From assembly GCA_028867675.1 (NCBI GenBank), contig JAGWGA010000003.1, positions 1 through 64,000 of the forward strand: a DNA stretch of 64,000 nucleotides, given 5' to 3'. Source of the stretch: Nitrososphaerota archaeon (GTDB lineage: Archaea > Thermoproteota > Nitrososphaeria > Nitrososphaerales > Nitrosopumilaceae). Position numbers and translations under genes: made by a program. A model generated the notes under the pieces. That model made no database searches, was not told the DNA's origin, and saw only the letters and a program-made list of their open reading frames with translations. Shown in pieces: positions 8,294-16,356 of the stretch; position 1 is the stretch's first letter; each line of letters opens with the position of its first letter.

Positions 8294-9652
8294 TTACCAG
8301 ACATCATCAACTTCGTCAAGTTCCTTGAATTCCTCAACTGGTTTTTCACGCATAACCTTCAGTCTAGCAATATCTCTATCAAAGAACATGTCTATTGCCC
8401 AATCAAGAAAAATTCTTACTTTCTTGTCTAACCTTGGAATTTTTGAAAGATAGATTACTCTCCAAATCATCCATGCAAATAATCCGTGCAGATGAATACC
8501 AAACATGCTTGCAATTGCACTTCTTTTTCCAATGACTGCCATCTGGCCTCTAGGTGAGTAGACAAATTTTTCTTTGTCTTTATTTGTTATAATCGCACGA
8601 AGATTTTTTGCAACAATTTTTGCTTCTGATTCTGCGTTTTGTGCTGTTGGTGGAAGATTTCTATTTGTTTTTGGATCTATAATATAACAACAGTCTCCTA
8701 TTGCAAAGACTTCGGGAAAATCAGAAGCTTGGAGAAATTCATCTACTACAATCCCGCCTCTGTTAGTTTTGAAGACTGATTTTTTTATTATATCCACAGG
8801 GGTAACGCCTGCAGTCCAGATCAAAGTTCTTGTCTGTATTGCATTTACTGTACTAGGTTCTTTAGCAGAATCTTCTGTAGGTGGTCGAGCATCCTCAATT
8901 ATTACTTCATCACCTGAAAAACTAGAAAGTTTTGTACTAACTTTGACTTCAATTCCACGTTCGTGAAGTTTCTCCAAGGCAAATTTTGCAAGTTTTTCAT
9001 TAAAACCTGGAAGTATTGCAGGTAGAGCCTCAAGCACAATTACTCTAATGTCAGTCTTTTCTGTATTAGGATAATATTTTCTTGCATCATGTAACAAATC
9101 CATTAGCTCTCCTGCTGTTTCTATCCCTGCAAATCCTCCTCCGACTATAACAAAAGTAAGCAAGCTTTTCTTCAGAATTGGATTGGTTTCATTATCTGCT
9201 TGCTCCAGCATATCTATGACTCTGTTTCGTATTACAACTGCATCATTGAGAGTCTTCATGGAATAAGCCAGTTTTTCTATCTTATCCATTCCAAAGAAAT
9301 TTGTCTGACTGCCAAGAGCCAAGACAAGATAATCATAATGTAGAGTGATTCCGCGTTTTTCTTTTGTACCGCTTAATGTTATAGTTTTTCCATAAGGATC
9401 GATGTTCTTTACTTCGGCCTCGTAAAATTTGGTTCTTTTTAATAAAGTTCTGACTGGAATTACAATGTGTCTGGTTTCAATTGTTCCAGAAGCTACTTGG
9501 GGAAGCATTGGAGTAAACAAGAAAAAGTTATCCTCACTTACAAGACTAATCTGTACATCATTTTCATTTGGAAAGTATGATTCAAGTTTTCTTACACATT
9601 CAACTCCAGCAAACCCGCCTCCTAAAACAAGAATTCTTTTGGTTTCTGACAT
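8294..9652 (-). CDS. ndh: Type II NADH dehydrogenase-like flavoprotein (NDH-2)
   Basis: This 452-residue FAD/NAD(P)-dependent oxidoreductase has a first dinucleotide fold at ILVLGGGFAGVE (about 7-18) for FAD and a second at FVIVGGGFAGIETAGE (about 167-182) for NAD(P)H. VFAIGDCCYI is the FAD ribityl-binding motif. A hydrophobic stretch, FAWMIWRVIYLSKIPRLDKK, and an amphipathic tail close the protein, as in NDH-2 enzymes that sit on the inner face of the membrane. It probably passes electrons from NADH to quinone without pumping protons. Substrate assignment within this family is uncertain from sequence alone. Confidence 0.88.
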   Translation of the reverse strand: MSETKRILVLGGGFAGVECVRKLESYFPNENDVQISLVSEDNFFLFTPMLPQVASGTIETRHIVIPVRTLLKRTKFYEAEVKNIDPYGKTITLSGTKEKRGITLHYDYLVLALGSQTNFFGMDKIEKLAYSMKTLNDAVVIRNRVIDMLEQADNETNPILKKSLLTFVIVGGGFAGIETAGELMDLLHDARKYYPNTEKTDIRVIVLEALPAILPGFNEKLAKFALEKLHERGIEVKVSTKLSSFSGDEVIIEDARPPTEDSAKEPSTVNAIQTRTLIWTAGVTPVDIIKKSVFKTNRGGIVVDEFLQASDFPEVFAIGDCCYIIDPKTNRNLPPTAQNAESEAKIVAKNLRAIITNKDKEKFVYSPRGQMAVIGKRSAIASMFGIHLHGLFAWMIWRVIYLSKIPRLDKKVRIFLDWAIDMFFDRDIARLKVMREKPVEEFKELDEVDDVW

Positions 9653-9769
9653 TTGATATCTAATGTTTGTTCGGGGGGATAAAAAAGGTAGTAATGATTC
9701 TCATAGAGAATGCATCTCAGAACAACTTGAGCGAAAGGTAAAATATGCTCATTTATTGAAATCTATCAT

Positions 9770-10090
9770 ATGAAGAAAGAATTCATTGTTACACGAATAG
9801 ATGCATCACCTGATGGATCTCCATATGTAATACTCTCACTTTCTACATCAAAGGACTTTAGAGAACAAAGCACACCAGCATCTCCATTTGGTGCAGGAGG
9901 AGTAATGGGCTTTACAAACATGGATGATATGGTAAAAAACCTCAACAAGATGTTAACTGGTGGGGGAATGGGCCAGCCAGGTTCTGTAACTTCGATAAAG
10001 CTTGACATGCACGAATACAAGGAACTAAACCTTGGAGTTGGAGACAAGGTTTACCTAGAAGTAACAAAAGCAGAGTCAATTGGTGTTTAG
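9770..10090 (+). CDS. Conserved small protein, unknown function
   Basis: These 106 residues are unfamiliar by name. The protein begins with a beta strand MKKEFIVTRID. A glycine-rich middle follows (SPFGAGGVMGF and a MLTGGGMGQPG loop), then a strand-rich C-terminus (VTSIKLDMHEYKELNLGVGDKVYLEV). The closing LNLGVGDKVYLEV resembles the last strands of small beta barrels. There is no signal peptide or membrane span, so it is cytoplasmic. The convergent secreted gene follows after 18 bp. Confidence 0.75.
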   Translation: MKKEFIVTRIDASPDGSPYVILSLSTSKDFREQSTPASPFGAGGVMGFTNMDDMVKNLNKMLTGGGMGQPGSVTSIKLDMHEYKELNLGVGDKVYLEVTKAESIGV

Positions 10091-10108
10091 AAGTTTATTT
10101 TAGATTAT

Positions 10109-11809
10109 TTAGTGAAGAGCAGAATTATGTGACGGTGCACCAATTGTAACAGATTGTGTTTGGGGCTGTGAAATTATTACACCATTCATCCAAGTGTATT
10201 GTGGATCATAGAATCTGATAATTCCTGTACCGTTAATGATTACAGAAAATGTTTGGCCTGGTGCTATCGGACCACTTGCTATAATTCCGTCTGGAGTAAA
10301 CGGATTGTCGTTCTTTTGTGTACTAACTCCACTAAGAATTGTATGTGCTATTGAATCATTATTTATCCAGATGATTGGAGTGCCAGGGACTACTTGTATA
10401 GTATCTGGATAATAGTATGAATTGTATTGATTAAATGTCTGTTGAGTTGCTGCTCCCTTTGACAACGATGATCCTAAAGCTATACTGATCTGAATTGGAG
10501 TGATTGGAGTAGTTGATGTTGTAGATGATGAAACAACAACTCCATTAATCCAAGTGGCCAAAGGATCGAAGACTTGTATTGTACCTGTTTTAGTAATTGT
10601 AACTCTAAAGTGCTGTCCTGGTGAAAGTATTCCAGTATCCAGTATTCCATCTGGAGTAAATTGAAGCTGTTTTGTGGGAGCAGAACCCTTTGCTCCACCG
10701 TAAGTATTGGTAATTGTGTTGCCACTTTGTAATTGATGTGGAACAGAATCATTGTTTACAAATTCTACAGTTTGTCCTGCTGCAATCAAAATATTTGTGG
10801 GTGAAAGAAATTGTCCATTGTTTGGATTAGATGCACCCTGGGCTATACTCATCTGAACTATACCACTTCCTGAGGGAGGTGGTATAATAGGAGAAATTAC
10901 TCCTATCATGAATGAATAGGTGGGATCAAAGAAAGTAATGTCACCTAATGTTTGTTCTGGTGGTATGTTATATCGCTGAGCAATTTTTGAATCTAGAATT
11001 TTTGTACGATCAAACTCAGTTATAGTATATGAAAATGATGAGCCTGGTGCAATTACACCACTATCAATCTTGCCGTCTGGAGTAAATGATGGAGAGCTAT
11101 CTGTTGAAATTACTTTAGCTATTCCACTCATTATTCTATGAGGAACAGAATCATTGTTAGTCCAAACTATTGTGGTACCTGTATCTACTTGCAAACTTGA
11201 AGGAGTAAAATGAACTTGATTATTGATATCAGATGCACCATAAACTATACTTACGCTTACTTGGTTTCCGGAGGAAGTCTGTTGTATTGTTGGAGTTGGG
11301 GTAGCAGGTACTGTTGTAGGTACTGTTGTTGGTTTTGTGGTTACTGTATTTGCAGAAATAATTTTTGCGCTATAGATTACTTTCATGGTTTCAGAGCCTG
11401 TTATCTTGCCTGTTACAGAATAGATGGAGCCGTCCTGGTTGCTATTTATGATTCTACCAAACAAATTCAGATGGATTACATTTCCATTTTGATCCTGTGC
11501 GTCACCTTGAATAATAAAATATTTTCCATCACGTAAAATTGAAGTCTGCCATGTTCCAGAATTTAGATAATGAGTATCTGCTATAGTTACTAGTCCGTTG
11601 TCAAGTGTGGTTTGAGTGGTACTTCCACTTGTTGAACCTGCAGTAAGCTGCAAAGCTATAGTTGAATCAAAAATAGATTGATTTCCTGAGACATATCCTG
11701 AGACATCAACTAGATACTTGCTATTTTGTGCAAAGTCAGAATATGCATTAGGTAAACAGAATATGGTTAGTCCTGCAATTACCATTAGAAACAGGAATAC
11801 GTACTTCAT
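10109..11809 (-). CDS. Secreted protein with three degenerate cupredoxin-like domains
   Basis: This 566-residue extracellular protein has an N-terminal signal peptide (about 1-24, KYVFLFLMVIAGLTIFCLPNAYS). A beta-rich domain (30-150) follows, then a Thr/Pro linker. Three cupredoxin-like repeats come last at about 184-305, 318-426 and 439-548. Each repeat has NNDS-x-x-H (His224, His358, His489), then FTPDG, then an F-x-DP-x3-(W/F) end. The usual type-1 copper Cys-x2-His-x2-Met is replaced by Asp-x2-Tyr-x2-Met in repeats 1 and 3 and lacks the Met in repeat 2. Blue-copper electron transfer is therefore unlikely. Another metal or a purely structural surface role is possible. Confidence 0.85.
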   Translation of the reverse strand: MKYVFLFLMVIAGLTIFCLPNAYSDFAQNSKYLVDVSGYVSGNQSIFDSTIALQLTAGSTSGSTTQTTLDNGLVTIADTHYLNSGTWQTSILRDGKYFIIQGDAQDQNGNVIHLNLFGRIINSNQDGSIYSVTGKITGSETMKVIYSAKIISANTVTTKPTTVPTTVPATPTPTIQQTSSGNQVSVSIVYGASDINNQVHFTPSSLQVDTGTTIVWTNNDSVPHRIMSGIAKVISTDSSPSFTPDGKIDSGVIAPGSSFSYTITEFDRTKILDSKIAQRYNIPPEQTLGDITFFDPTYSFMIGVISPIIPPPSGSGIVQMSIAQGASNPNNGQFLSPTNILIAAGQTVEFVNNDSVPHQLQSGNTITNTYGGAKGSAPTKQLQFTPDGILDTGILSPGQHFRVTITKTGTIQVFDPLATWINGVVVSSSTTSTTPITPIQISIALGSSLSKGAATQQTFNQYNSYYYPDTIQVVPGTPIIWINNDSIAHTILSGVSTQKNDNPFTPDGIIASGPIAPGQTFSVIINGTGIIRFYDPQYTWMNGVIISQPQTQSVTIGAPSHNSALH

Positions 11810-11897
11810 TAGACTAGATTGCCTTTTATTGCATATTTAATTACTGGGTATAATTTATCACACAATTAGGCAATTCCCGGTTGATTGTTTTTTGGAA

Positions 11898-12431
11898 TTA
11901 TTTTGGATGAACCACACTTGATCCAAATTGTTGGATCATGTAATATTCAATAAATGCCCCTGCAAGCAAAAGGGCAAGAACAATTCCTATTTCTATGCCG
12001 GTCTTGTAAAGTTCAGGTTTTAGAGGTCTTTTCCTAATTATGGCATTTATCAACAAAAAGCTTCTTGACATTCCAATTGAATATGCAATTAATTCCATTA
12101 CACCAAATGGGGAGAGGTAAAGTAATGCAAGTGCAGGAATTTTTGCAAGTGATGGAGTTGTCTCTACAAGTGCTTCAAATGCAACACCTGTTGACCATGC
12201 TGCAAAAGCACCCCATGCAAGGCCAAAGCCTGGAATAAACATTGGCAGTGCAACAGATGAATTATGTTGAAAAATTCCTATTGCATCAATTCCTTGTACA
12301 ACTTTTTGAAATTCTTTTAGAAAGTCTTTTGATTCTTGATCAGATAATTTGCTATAAGTTCCAATTAGATATGACATTGAGAAAATTCCAATAAAAATTA
12401 AAAATACTAGAACTCGTTTGTTTCTAAACAA
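11898..12431 (-). CDS. SpoIIM-like (stage II sporulation protein M family) membrane protein
   Basis: This 177-residue integral membrane protein has about four or five helices. It contains the family pattern HNSSVALPMFIPGFGLAWG at about residues 56-74, then a YLSPFGVMELIAYSIGMS segment. SpoIIM-family proteins are widespread in archaea and have no sporulation role there; their function is unknown, though some are linked to membrane remodelling. Divergent from the DP1 gene with 60-70 bp between the starts. Confidence 0.75.
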   Translation of the reverse strand: MFRNKRVLVFLIFIGIFSMSYLIGTYSKLSDQESKDFLKEFQKVVQGIDAIGIFQHNSSVALPMFIPGFGLAWGAFAAWSTGVAFEALVETTPSLAKIPALALLYLSPFGVMELIAYSIGMSRSFLLINAIIRKRPLKPELYKTGIEIGIVLALLLAGAFIEYYMIQQFGSSVVHPK

Positions 12432-12500
12432 TAATCCATTTTTAAGAGAACTATATTTGAGCTTTGGCGGTTGGCACAGTTTAATTAAAAGTTGAATTAT

Positions 12501-13943
12501 GTGACCTTGTTGAAAGAAGAAGTTTCGTCTGCTATAACATATGCACTAAGCAAAGGGTTTCAGATTCATCCTGATGCGTTTAGGATTTTAGAAAAAATTG
12601 ATGTAAAGGAGCTTCAAAATATAATAAAACAAGTTGTACGGGAAAAACCCAAACAAAACTTGTTTTTAATAAATCAAAGCGACCTGAAGATGTTTGTAGA
12701 ATCAGAAATTGATGATACCATAGAAAATAATCATGTTATTTTGTTTGATCCTACTCAGAAAGTGACATCTGCAGAAGGAATTGATGGTTTTACTAGACTA
12801 TTCCAGGATAGATATGCAAAACTACTCAAAATCATGATGCAACGCTCCCAATCAAAGAAACTAACACCAATTTCAAGTGTAACTAATGGTAAATTGGATG
12901 AGGAGACCTATATTGCAGGCCTATTGATGGACAGAAGAATAGACAGGGATGTGACAAAACTTGTCATTGACGATCCTTCAGGTTCTATAGAGTTGTTAAT
13001 TTTCAATAAAGAGATTCAAGATACTGCAAATTCGTTATTGATGGACCAGTTTGTCATGATTTCTATTGCAAGTGGAAAGAATGGAGGATTTTTTGTAAAA
13101 GAGATTCTAGTTCCTGATATCCCTGACCATATTGCAAATCGCTCAAAATCAGAAACTTATGCTGTCTTGATTTCTGACTTGCATGTTGGTAGCAAGTTTT
13201 TCATGGAAAAGGAGTTCTCAGAGTTTGTTTTATGGTTATCTAGTCCAGATCCTGTAGCAAGGAAGGTACGATTTGTTTTGGTTGGGGGTGATATCATAGA
13301 TGGAATTGGAATATTTCCAAATCAGGACAAGGAACTTTTGCTTATGGATGTTGACCAGCAAATGGCAAAAGCTGCTGAGATGTTAGATAAGATTCCAAAA
13401 CACATCAAGGTGTTTATCATTCCAGGAAACCACGATCCAGGAAGAAGGGCACTTCCGCAGCCGGCCATTCCCGAAAAGCATAACATGCACCTATGGAATA
13501 GAGAGAACTTCTTTATGCTTGGAAACCCGTCCTTGCTTGATCTAAATGGGGTTAAGATTTTGATGTTCCATGGTCAGAGCCTTGATGATGTTGTAGGTAG
13601 TACTCCAGGCTTGAGTTATGCGCAGCCTGCTAAAGCCATGAGGACTTTACTGAGGACTAGACATTTGAGTCCCATATATGGCAAGAGAACTCCAATTGCA
13701 CCAGAATTAGAAGATTTAATGGTAATATCTGAGGTTCCTGATATTTATCATTCTGGACATATTCATGTTGTAGATTTGGATATGTACAAGGGAACTTTGA
13801 TTGTAAACTCTGGTGCATGGCAAAGCCAGACTCCATTTCAGGCAAGTGTTGGAATCAGTCCAACACCTGGGATTGCTATAATTGTAAACCTTGCAACGAT
13901 GAAGGTTTTTACAAAAGACTTTACAGAAAAATCTGAGTTATAA
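12501..13943 (+). CDS. polB: DNA polymerase D small subunit (DP1)
   Basis: The small (DP1) subunit of archaeal replicative polymerase PolD is about 480 residues long. The C-terminal calcineurin-like phosphoesterase fold supplies the 3'-5' proofreading exonuclease. Its metal motifs are all present: SDLHVGS, GGDIIDG, PGNHDPGR, FHGQS and SGHIHVVD. An OB-fold region (about residues 135-215) lies before it. The frame opens at a TTG (12492). I prefer the GTG at 12501, with TTTAATTAAAAG about 20 bp upstream, but the start is not certain. The gene overlaps the convergent Orc1/Cdc6 gene by 6 bp. Its partner DP2 is 4.3 kb downstream. Confidence 0.95.
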   Translation: MTLLKEEVSSAITYALSKGFQIHPDAFRILEKIDVKELQNIIKQVVREKPKQNLFLINQSDLKMFVESEIDDTIENNHVILFDPTQKVTSAEGIDGFTRLFQDRYAKLLKIMMQRSQSKKLTPISSVTNGKLDEETYIAGLLMDRRIDRDVTKLVIDDPSGSIELLIFNKEIQDTANSLLMDQFVMISIASGKNGGFFVKEILVPDIPDHIANRSKSETYAVLISDLHVGSKFFMEKEFSEFVLWLSSPDPVARKVRFVLVGGDIIDGIGIFPNQDKELLLMDVDQQMAKAAEMLDKIPKHIKVFIIPGNHDPGRRALPQPAIPEKHNMHLWNRENFFMLGNPSLLDLNGVKILMFHGQSLDDVVGSTPGLSYAQPAKAMRTLLRTRHLSPIYGKRTPIAPELEDLMVISEVPDIYHSGHIHVVDLDMYKGTLIVNSGAWQSQTPFQASVGISPTPGIAIIVNLATMKVFTKDFTEKSEL

Positions 13944-15161
13944 CAGATCTTCTAAAGTTAGATCTTCTTTAAATGCTTTTTTCACAGTATCAGGGTTTAG
14001 TGTAAGGTTGTATTTTTTGGTCCTACCATGCATTCCTTGGTGAACTATTTTTCCTGAAATTAATCCAGTCATTTCTATTTCACTTAGCATTTGAGTAATT
14101 CTGCGTTGAGTAAGTTCTTTTTGTCTTGTTATTTTGCAGAGGTTTTTGTATGAATGATAAATTTCTCCGGTAGTATTTCCACTTGCTTTCATTACTCCTA
14201 AGATTAGTAATTTTTCATGTAGTGGATATGAGTTTAGGGCTGTTGTTTCCTTGTCTTCTTCCATCTTAAGTGATGCTCTTCGGATATGGTCCTCTTTTAC
14301 GGTATCAGATTGTTCACGTTCTGCAATTTCACCTGCAACTCTAAGAAGATCTATGGCTCTTCTTGCATCACCATGTTCTTGCCCAGACATGGCAGAACAA
14401 AGATTCACGGCTGCCTGCTCTACTGTATTTGGAATAAAGGCTTCCTTGATTCGTTCTTCTAGGATTTCTTTGATCTGGCCTACGGTATAGTTAGTAAAGA
14501 CTACCTCTTCTTCACTAAGACTGCTCAGAACCCTAGGGTCCAGGCGCTCTTTGAATGTCAAGTCGTTTGAGATTCCAATTAGAGTCAAAGTCCCCTTCTT
14601 TAGACGCTCATTTGCTCTTGTTAATGAATAGAATACGTCCTTGCCTGACTTTGATACCAACTCTACCAGATAATCGATCTCATCTACTACAAAGACAGTA
14701 TTTAGGCCATCCTTTTCAATTGCTGAAATTATTCTGTTAAAGACTTCACTTATTGATAATCCAGTTGACGGCAACTCTTTTTGTGATGTAAGGCCCAACT
14801 GCCTTCCAAGTTTTACTAGTAAACCATAGAGAGTAGTTTCTTCTTTTGCATTTGCATAAAGAAGGTGTATTGGAAATGAATTGTCTTTTATTCTCTCTTG
14901 TATCTTTCCAAGTACTTTTTTTACTACAAGGGTCTTTCCAGTTCCTGGTTTGCCGTAAACCAATAAGTTAGATGGACGAGATTTTTTTAATAATGGTAAT
15001 AGTGATTGAGTGACCTTTTTTTGCTCTTCTTCTCTATGTAAAATTACATCTGGGATAAACGAATAGTGAAGGATCTCGCGATTTTTAAACAATGACTTGC
15101 CGCTCTCTGCATCATCTAGTAATTTATCAATCGGGTCTTTTACCAATATCCCACACACCAT
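13938..15161 (-). CDS. cdc6: Origin-recognition / helicase-loading ATPase Orc1/Cdc6
   Basis: This AAA+ initiator of about 407 residues has Walker A YGKPGTGKT (about 70-77 from this start), Walker B NTVFVVDEIDYL, and sensor 1 LIGISND. A C-terminal winged helix (about 325-400) includes an ITRQKELTQRRITQML recognition region. It binds origins and loads MCM. A GTG at 15179 would add six residues. I choose the ATG at 15161 because a purine-rich GAGGAG lies 6 bp before it. It is transcribed away from the adjacent 440-bp non-coding region, which carries origin-like repeats, the usual archaeal arrangement. Confidence 0.95.
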   Translation of the reverse strand: MVCGILVKDPIDKLLDDAESGKSLFKNREILHYSFIPDVILHREEEQKKVTQSLLPLLKKSRPSNLLVYGKPGTGKTLVVKKVLGKIQERIKDNSFPIHLLYANAKEETTLYGLLVKLGRQLGLTSQKELPSTGLSISEVFNRIISAIEKDGLNTVFVVDEIDYLVELVSKSGKDVFYSLTRANERLKKGTLTLIGISNDLTFKERLDPRVLSSLSEEEVVFTNYTVGQIKEILEERIKEAFIPNTVEQAAVNLCSAMSGQEHGDARRAIDLLRVAGEIAEREQSDTVKEDHIRRASLKMEEDKETTALNSYPLHEKLLILGVMKASGNTTGEIYHSYKNLCKITRQKELTQRRITQMLSEIEMTGLISGKIVHQGMHGRTKKYNLTLNPDTVKKAFKEDLTLEDLL

Positions 15162-15229
15162 TGTTTCTCCTCTGTCCACATATGGATTCTACCATAATAA
15201 TCAAATTAGAATATCATAACTAAACCAAA

Positions 15230-15286
15230 TTTAGTATATCATTAATTATTTTTATTTTTATTTTCATTAAAAAAAATTTTAAGAAA
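15230..15286. other. AT-rich putative DNA-unwinding element
   Basis: A run of almost pure A and T (for example TTTTTATTTTTATTTTC, then eight A residues) begins about 70 bp from the cdc6 start and ends about 100 bp before the first ORB-like repeat. It is the most AT-rich stretch in this non-coding region, so it is the likely melting site if the region is an origin. It may also carry the cdc6 promoter. Confidence 0.5.
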
Positions 15287-15383
15287 AGCTAGAGTGGAAG
15301 TATAGGTGTGTGGGCATTCCTAAAATGAAGTTAACAATTAATGAACATTCTGTTAAGGTTTGGACCTGAAAAGCCCAAAATAA

Positions 15384-15407
15384 CCCCATTATTTCCAGTC
15401 CAGGCGT
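15384..15407 (-). repeat. ORB-like origin repeat, copy 1
   Basis: Plus strand: CCCCATTATTTCCAGTCC followed by AGGCGT. It differs from copy 2 at a single position. Read on the minus strand it ends in TGGAAATAATGGGG, which resembles the TGGAAA plus G-string half of archaeal origin recognition boxes bound by Orc1/Cdc6 winged helices. Confidence 0.6.
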
Positions 15408-15445
15408 GAAGATGAATCTTAACATTGTTAATATCCTAAAGGAGA

Positions 15446-15469
15446 CCCCCTTATTTCCAGTCCAGGCGT
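15446..15469 (-). repeat. ORB-like origin repeat, copy 2
   Basis: Plus strand: CCCCCTTATTTCCAGTCC followed by AGGCGT, 62 bp downstream of copy 1, in the same orientation. That spacing is about six helical turns, so both sites would face the same side of the DNA. Its five-base C run gives a stronger G-string than copy 1. Confidence 0.6.
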
Positions 15470-15524
15470 CAAATTATGTCCATTTTAGATATAAGATTGG
15501 TACAGCCTGTTAAGATACATGGAA

Positions 15525-15544
15525 AGGCTAGGCGTAGGCTAGGC
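15525..15544 (+). repeat. Tandem 9-bp repeat near the candidate origin
   Basis: AGGCTAGGC occurs twice (15525-15533 and 15536-15544) with a 2-bp spacer. The inner TAGGCGT shares the AGGCGT ending of the two ORB-like repeats. It may be a weak extra protein site; nothing stronger can be said. Confidence 0.35.
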
Positions 15545-15551
15545 AGTGAAT

Positions 15552-15610
15552 GTTAACAAACTCACTAGTTAACAAATCTTCTATGATCTGTTCAAGTGTT
15601 AACAGTTAAC
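15552..15610. promoter_or_regulatory. Cluster of GTTAAC palindromes (possible operator)
   Basis: Four copies of the palindrome GTTAAC start at 15552, 15568, 15598 and 15605, and a fifth lies at 15330. Two share the longer GTTAACAAA. They end 12 bp before the ATG at 15623, so they could be operator sites for that gene or part of the origin. Confidence 0.4.
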
Positions 15611-15622
15611 CAGATCATCCCA

Positions 15623-16012
15623 ATGGCACGAAAAAGAATCAGAATAGACTTGGAGGACTCGGATGGCGCAAAGTACAACTTTAGCCTAGAAGGTAACGTA
15701 ACCCGAGAAAAAATGCTAAAGATATTTGAATTGATGAATTTGATGAACATTGAAGAGCCAGAGACCTTGGCACAACTGGACTCGGTGGGAGCCAAAATCT
15801 GGAATGTTATAGACAAGAACTTTCCAATTGGCAAGTTTACATCATCAATGATTCTAGAAAAATATGAAGATGAATATGAAGAGCCAATCAAACTAAGTGT
15901 GATCTCTACCTATCTCTCCAGATTTGCTGTAAAGGGTAGGGTAGTTAGGGAGAAACAAGGCAAAGAATGGGCCTACCAGATACAAAAAATTGCTCAAAGA
16001 GAAAAGCCTTAG
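15623..16012 (+). CDS. Conserved protein with predicted winged-helix C-terminus, unknown
   Basis: From the ATG at 15623 the protein has 129 residues. It begins with a basic strand MARKRIRIDLED and a short beta meander. A helical section follows (about 30-75), then what looks like a winged helix (ISTYLSRFAVKGRVVREKQG with a wing and EWAYQI). I do not recognise a named family. A GTG at 15596 would extend it into the GTTAAC cluster and is less likely. Its position directly beside the candidate origin, facing away from cdc6, makes a replication or regulatory link worth testing, but that is inference. Confidence 0.75.
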   Translation: MARKRIRIDLEDSDGAKYNFSLEGNVTREKMLKIFELMNLMNIEEPETLAQLDSVGAKIWNVIDKNFPIGKFTSSMILEKYEDEYEEPIKLSVISTYLSRFAVKGRVVREKQGKEWAYQIQKIAQREKP

Positions 16013-16161
16013 GAGATGATTACTTTCTTAACAAGCAAATGATCTCCATCGATGGAGACTTTAACATAATCACCTTTTTGTAATTCTAAAAATTTTCTAA
16101 AGTCTTTTGGGATTGAAATCGTGCCTGCAGTGGTTATCTTGATTAATTGCTCATTAGGCAT
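16009..16161 (-). CDS. SpoVT/AbrB-like swapped-hairpin protein (50 aa)
   Basis: A frame of 50 residues encodes a SpoVT/AbrB-type domain: LIKITTAGTISIPKDFRKF, then LELQKGDYVKVSIDGD and LLVKKV. The core TAGTISIPKDFR corresponds to the family's G-x-(I/V)-x-(I/L)-P-x-x-(I/F/L)-R motif. These domains dimerise and bind DNA, as in AbrB, MazE and many archaeal regulators. No toxin gene lies next to it, so an antitoxin role is not supported. The gene ends inside the stop of the convergent gene (4-bp overlap). A TATA-like TTATAATATAATA is just upstream. Confidence 0.8.
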   Translation of the reverse strand: MPNEQLIKITTAGTISIPKDFRKFLELQKGDYVKVSIDGDHLLVKKVIIS

Positions 16162-16356
16162 GATATTATATTATAAGAACATTAATTTAAGAATTATGTA
16201 TTATATACAAATAATAAATAATGATAACTTTTGTAGACTTTGACAGAAAATCGATGATAATTTTTAGAAATTGACTGGAGGAAAACCGGCAGTGGTTTTC
16301 AAAAACTTGTGATCTTAAAGTTGTAAAAGGTAGCTCAGGTATTGATATCCCTAAAA
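16162..16356. other. Intergenic region with a small inverted repeat
   Basis: 195 bp without a supported gene. It holds a perfect 7-bp stem, GAAAACC (16281-16287) and GGTTTTC (16294-16300), around a 6-base loop. There is no T-run directly after it on the plus strand, so a terminator is only one possibility. The remainder is AT-rich promoter-like sequence for the AbrB-like gene. Confidence 0.35.

Larger units (their letters stand above)
15187..15610. other. Candidate replication origin (oriC)
   Basis: This is the longest gene-free stretch in the window, lying between Orc1/Cdc6 and a small conserved gene. Three elements fit an archaeal origin: an AT-only-like run (15230-15286) that could be the unwinding element; two direct 24-bp repeats (15384-15407 and 15446-15469) whose reverse strand carries TGGAAATAAGGGGG, close to the mini-ORB core with its G-string; and a cluster of GTTAAC palindromes (15552-15610). 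That origins lie next to orc1/cdc6 genes is established for many archaea; that this one fires is inference. Confidence 0.7.

Noticed and set aside
10109-11809. Multicopper oxidase or nitrite reductase
   Set aside because: The type-1 copper Cys and the second His are absent from all three repeats, and no trinuclear-site His pairs (HxH) are visible.
15384-15469. The two 24-bp repeats as a CRISPR array
   Set aside because: Only two copies, 38 bp apart, with no further units and no cas genes; position and sequence fit origin boxes better.
16009-16161. AbrB-like protein as the antitoxin of a toxin-antitoxin pair
   Set aside because: No VapC, MazF or other toxin-like gene lies on either side; the neighbours are a small protein and a membrane-anchored regulator.
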